Source: Nelumbo lutea | Lineage: Eukaryota > Streptophyta > Magnoliopsida > Proteales > Nelumbonaceae | Assembly (NCBI GenBank): GCA_022828595.1 | Contig: JAKGHH010000003.1 | Coordinates: forward strand, 97,549,583-97,613,582 | Length of the DNA stretch: 64,000 nt | Direction of reading: 5' to 3' | Part shown: positions 61,601 through 64,000 of the stretch, one piece after another | Layout: each line of letters begins with the position of its first letter | How positions within the stretch are numbered: position 1 is the first letter of the stretch | The notes under the pieces: model-generated | What the model was told of the DNA's origin: nothing | The model's input: the letters and a program-made list of their open reading frames with translations, nothing else | Databases searched by the model: none | Translations under genes and position numbers: made by a program

Positions 61601-62033
61601 CCAAAATGGAGGTCATTCAACCACTTAAATGGCTCTCATCTCAAGCTTCCTTTTTAAGCTTTGAACCATCACCCTGTGTTTTCCCTTTAAAACATTCTAT
61701 ATAAGACAAAAGTGTTCTTTTCAGTCTTCTTTTCAGTAAAATATTTTTTTTTAAGACTTGAACCAGCCCACCATGCTTTTCTTTATCGGTAAAGGGTATT
61801 TCTTTTATGCCACCATCATTATTTCTTATTGACAAAAGCAACCAAGTTCCAACTGCTATTCCCTAGTTGCTATTGTGAAGCAACTCAATCTAAGCTTGAG
61901 CTGATCCATACTGGACTATCCTTGTCATATATAATCTGCTATCAATCACACAAAGAACAAAGAAATGGCCCCTTACTCCTTAAATCAATTTATCAATATG
62001 AAAAGCACTTGAATAACCCAGACTTGTTGAGAA

Positions 62034-62070
<37 letters not shown>

Positions 62071-63030
62071 GGGAAATGACATTCGGATCAATTTATTCAT
62101 ATGAAAAATACTTGAGGCTCAGTTTGGAAAGAGTACAAATACAAATATGTACAGTACAAATACATACAGAATACGAGGTTTTGCACTCTCCATAAGTACA
62201 TATTTGTATTTTTACTCTAACTGAGACTAAATAACCCATATTTACGAACAAATATCTCTGATATCTTCATTTCTACTAAAAAAATAAAAAAAAAGAACTA
62301 CATAAAGATTAGCCCAAAGGATATTCACCAGCAACAACTCCAGTACAGGAAAACAGGATCGGCTATTGGATATAAAGCAGAGGATGTTCCAAACTGTTGA
62401 ACCTAGCTACATCAACATGTACAACATCCATTGTCTACTCGATAGACTATCCAGGCTTCTTAAGATGTCTTATACAGCATTATCACAAATTTGCAGTTCA
62501 CATCACCAGTAAATCAGAAGAAGAAAACATGATCCGAAGTAATAGTAGCTACTGACCCTCTAATTCTCGTTCGATTTCTTCTCCCATGAATTTACCTTGA
62601 ATACCAAAAATAGATAACAAAAATGGGAAATTCCGGTTAGGTAGGCAATAGGTTTTCTGGATGGAAAACCGGTTCAGATATTCCTGTATCAACCCAAACA
62701 GACTTGACCGAATAACGAATAACAGTGAATAAAATGATAGAAGAAATATTAACAGAAGACAGAACCCTTTGTACCAGCGGGAAGCAACAATACTGGGAAA
62801 GGGCAAATGAAAACGATAAGATCAGGAACCGAACACTTATGGGGGGACTATTTCTAGTTTTTAATAGTATACGCATATGGTAATTACAAGAAATTTAGGG
62901 ATAAGTATGAGAAAATCTGATTTATCAGAAGAAGATTGAAGGGAGAAGTAGATGAGATTACCACTTGAAGCTTATCAGAAACGAGAGATTGGATTTCGTC
63001 CAGAACACCCATATTTACGACGTCCACCAT
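49679..63030 (-). CDS. POLD3: DNA polymerase delta subunit 3 (8 exons, intact)
   Basis: Plant POLD3 (Arabidopsis At1g78650 type), the accessory subunit that ties polymerase delta to PCNA during lagging-strand synthesis and repair in the nucleus. Exons on the minus strand: 63030-62962, 59377-59322, 59232-59108, 52724-52565, 51929-51508, 51267-50755, 50408-50330, 49913-49679. All junctions are GT-AG, the sum is 1659 nt, and the product is 552 residues without a stop. N-terminal winged-helix part: [49 protein letters not shown]; then [20 protein letters not shown] and [10 protein letters not shown]. The middle is acidic/basic and probably disordered. The C-terminus has a PCNA-binding PIP box, [11 protein letters not shown]. 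An upstream in-frame ATG at 63087 would add 19 residues; family members favour the start used here. Introns 1 and 3 are long (3.6 and 6.4 kb) because of transposon insertions. Confidence 0.94.
52885..53100. repeat. Dispersed repeat with GATACACC core, copy 2 (POLD3 intron 3)
   Basis: Contains ATTGATACACCTGATACAAC and GGGTGTATTGGTACTTTGAA. Its reverse complement resembles the start of the copy at 61010 (GGTTCAAAGTATCAACATGA then CACC...CATCAGGTGTATC). The copia element inserted at its right edge. Confidence 0.5.
53107..53425 (-). repeat. 3' LTR of the copia element
   Basis: 319 bp. On the plus strand it begins TGTGGAAAAATAAAGAGG and ends ATATCTTGTCGACA. Repeated CTCTCTCAATTA and CTTTCCTAAATTT blocks mark the interior. 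Confidence 0.93.
53426..53441 (-). other. Polypurine tract of the copia element
   Basis: On the minus strand CCAACTTGAGGGGGAG lies directly before the 3' LTR, the primer for plus-strand synthesis and a common form in plant copia elements. Confidence 0.88.
53582..57851 (-). pseudogene. gag-pol of the copia element, broken by stops and shifts
   Basis: Pieces in order on the minus strand: Gag 57851-57279 ([30 protein letters not shown]); zinc knuckle near 57030 ([14 protein letters not shown]); protease/GAG-pre-integrase and integrase at 56722-55784 ([40 protein letters not shown]); integrase C-terminus 55756-55433; RT from 55136 to 54370 ([20 protein letters not shown] near 54640; YVDD near 54385); RNase H to 53582 ([23 protein letters not shown] where the family has [16 protein letters not shown]). 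Stops occur after the integrase, within RT and elsewhere, so no complete polyprotein can be made. Confidence 0.93.
57866..57877 (-). other. Primer-binding site of the copia element
   Basis: On the minus strand TGGTATCAGAGC immediately follows the LTR end ...CCACA. It is complementary to the 3' end of plant initiator methionine tRNA, the usual primer of copia elements. Confidence 0.93.
57878..58216 (-). repeat. 5' LTR of the copia element
   Basis: 339 bp. It carries about 20 bp more than the 3' LTR, within the AAGAAATGAAGAGGGAGAGA purine stretch near 57906-57930. Ends at CTAACA before the AATTA duplication. Confidence 0.93.
58222..59107. other. POLD3 intron 3 right of the copia element, nothing recognised
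   Basis: AT-rich intron. An A-run at 58829-58843 and a short direct repeat of CAGTAATACAAT (58746 and 58801) are the only features I noticed. Confidence 0.45.
59490..60350 (-). mobile_element. LINE 3' fragment in POLD3 intron 1
   Basis: Minus-strand frames encode the end of an L1-type [24 protein letters not shown] (60260-60200), then the plant RNase H domain start [20 protein letters not shown] near 60000, [20 protein letters not shown] near 59790, and [17 protein letters not shown] near 59620. One frameshift near 59870 separates the halves. A T-run at about 59487-59494 on the plus strand is the poly(A) tail. I did not find a target duplication. It is related to, but distinct from, the LINEs in the Mpv17 intron. 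Confidence 0.82.
61010..61215. repeat. Dispersed repeat with GATACACC core, copy 3 (POLD3 intron 1)
   Basis: Contains CAACATGATACACCCTGCAT, CGTATCTCTGGATCCCGGTACACC and AGTACCGATACACC. Orientation is opposite to the copy at 52885-53100. Confidence 0.5.
62037..62069. repeat. (GA)n microsatellite in POLD3 intron 1
   Basis: About 16 GA units ending in GTGAGGG. Another GA run lies at 46019-46037 and a (CTT)n run at 63847-63866. Confidence 0.9.
62115..62230. mobile_element. Small Tourist-like MITE or foldback repeat
   Basis: The left arm GGCTCAGTTTGGAAAGAGTA, continuing ACAAATATGTAC, pairs with the right arm, whose reverse complement reads TAGTCTCAGTTAGAGTAAAA then ACAAATATGTAC. The GG-TC-GTTTGG-type end resembles Tourist (PIF/Harbinger) MITEs. 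About 116 bp; no clear TTA/TAA duplication. Confidence 0.5.
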
Positions 63031-64000
63031 TTTTCCGGCTACGAAGTTGCCGGATATTCCCCGGAAAGCGACAAACCTAGGAAACAATCGCCCGGGAAAA
63101 GAAGTTCTCGCCCCGCTTCAGGGTTCTCTTTTCCCGCCTTTCTCTGCGTTTCAGCTATTTATACGGGTCGGTTCAAAAACATGTGCTGATTGTGCCACGT
63201 GCAGAAAAACAGAAATCCGATTCAGTCCTCCCAAGGCGTGTTCACTCCGTACTCATCACTTATAATCGTTTATTAGGAGTATCTGCATGTTTTCATTTAT
63301 GGAGAGATATTCTTAATACACAGCTACAAGTGGCTGTGAAAACGGTGTGAGCACGGTTTTATGAATACTGAATCCGATGATATTCGGGGAATCATGATTT
63401 GAATCCGACCGTTTAAATATATAAAGTGAAAGTTAGATTTGTTTGAGATTATTGTGTGTGTTGTTTTTATCGGGTAGAAAATAGAAATACATCTTACGCC
63501 ACAAATCTAGAACATTTTGTGTGGGAGCCACCTTAGACTACGCAATGATTCGGATTCGTATGATGCATTATCTGCAGTAAAACGTCTCCATTAAAAGTCA
63601 CAAAATCTGGAGTCCGCGTTCAGTCCATCCGGACACGTGAATCCATCAATTACAATCGACGACGTGTCTGGAGTCAACATTCTTAACGAGCCTTTGACAG
63701 TTAACTTCGAATAGCCGGTTCAATCAAATACAAAAAGACCAAAACTAAATAAGAAACGCCAGTTCGAATCCTCCCTCCCATTTTGCATTTTATTGCTTTT
63801 CCTCCACTGAACCCTACTCATACATTGGGTGATACGTTCTCTGGCCTCTTCTTCTTCTTCTTCTTACAAAGGGGCTTTCTGTGTTTCCTCTTTTCAACAG
63901 AATAATTCATCTCAATTTTTCAAGTTCTTGTATCCTTTACTTTCTCTAAAATTAATAATTTTTAAGGTAAATTTCTTAAATTACTTTTATGGTTTAATTA
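63031..64000. other. POLD3 upstream region and possible leader of a divergent gene
   Basis: The first few hundred bases are the probable POLD3 promoter and 5' leader, with no obvious TATA box close to the start. From about 63780 to the edge the plus strand has a CT-rich, CTTCTT-repeat leader (63847-63866) followed by TTTTTAAGGTAAATTTC, which resembles a 5' UTR with a GTAA donor. A plus-strand gene may therefore begin just outside the window; nothing coding is visible inside it. Confidence 0.35.

Noticed and set aside
62884..63087. Longer POLD3 start at 63087 adding 19 residues
   Set aside because: Related POLD3 proteins begin close to [15 protein letters not shown], so the ATG at 63030 fits better; the upstream one stays possible.
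63771..63790. CCAGTTCGAATCCTCCCTCC resembling a tRNA T-arm
   Set aside because: No matching acceptor, D or anticodon arms were found around it.
1..64000. CRISPR arrays, operons, riboswitches, phage or toxin systems
   Set aside because: The window is clearly plant nuclear DNA with spliced genes and plant transposons; no such structures were seen.

Overview
The window is nuclear DNA of a flowering plant, probably a eudicot or an early-diverging angiosperm. The evidence is AT-rich DNA, multi-exon genes with GT-AG introns from 83 bp to 6.9 kb, plant-type forms of conserved genes, and several classes of plant transposable element. I cannot name the species.

Four host genes are present, all on the minus strand. 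From left to right they are: a homologue of Integrator complex subunit 7 (INTS7; 7 exons, 3588-14707); a small RING-H2 ubiquitin-ligase-like gene (3 exons, 15805-17142); an Mpv17/PMP22-family membrane protein gene (5 exons, 22696-32010, last exon 6.9 kb away from the fourth); and the DNA polymerase delta subunit POLD3 (8 exons, 49679-63030). All exon junctions were reconstructed by reading splice sites and checking phase by hand. POLD3 and the RING gene read cleanly from start to stop. INTS7 and the Mpv17 gene are each one nucleotide out of frame at a single place, which is either recent damage or assembly error.

Most of the rest is transposon sequence, much of it nested. Intron 4 of the Mpv17 gene (22.8-29.7 kb) holds an RTE-type LINE tail and an L1-type LINE with an 18-bp target duplication. 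That LINE is interrupted by a probable LTR, which itself carries two tiny 5'-truncated LINE insertions, each with its own target duplication. A degenerate Ty3/gypsy element of the Tat type (32674-41603, target duplication AGTGT) lies between the Mpv17 gene and POLD3 and carries an antisense extra reading frame. Next is a Mutator-like element with long inverted ends and a near-perfect 9-bp duplication (42167-49393). It holds PIF/Harbinger transposase relics and a perfect-ended hAT MITE (44293-44828). POLD3 intron 3 contains a Ty1-copia element with LTRs, primer-binding site, polypurine tract and 5-bp duplication (53107-58216). POLD3 intron 1 holds a LINE RNase H fragment. Two related hAT-type MITEs lie in opposite orientation at 15.2 and 21.0 kb.

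I found no CRISPR array, phage, operon or convincing new biochemical system. The most notable points are the single-base frameshifts in two conserved genes, the antisense frame and unequal LTR deletions of the gypsy element, and the layered insertions with readable target duplications.
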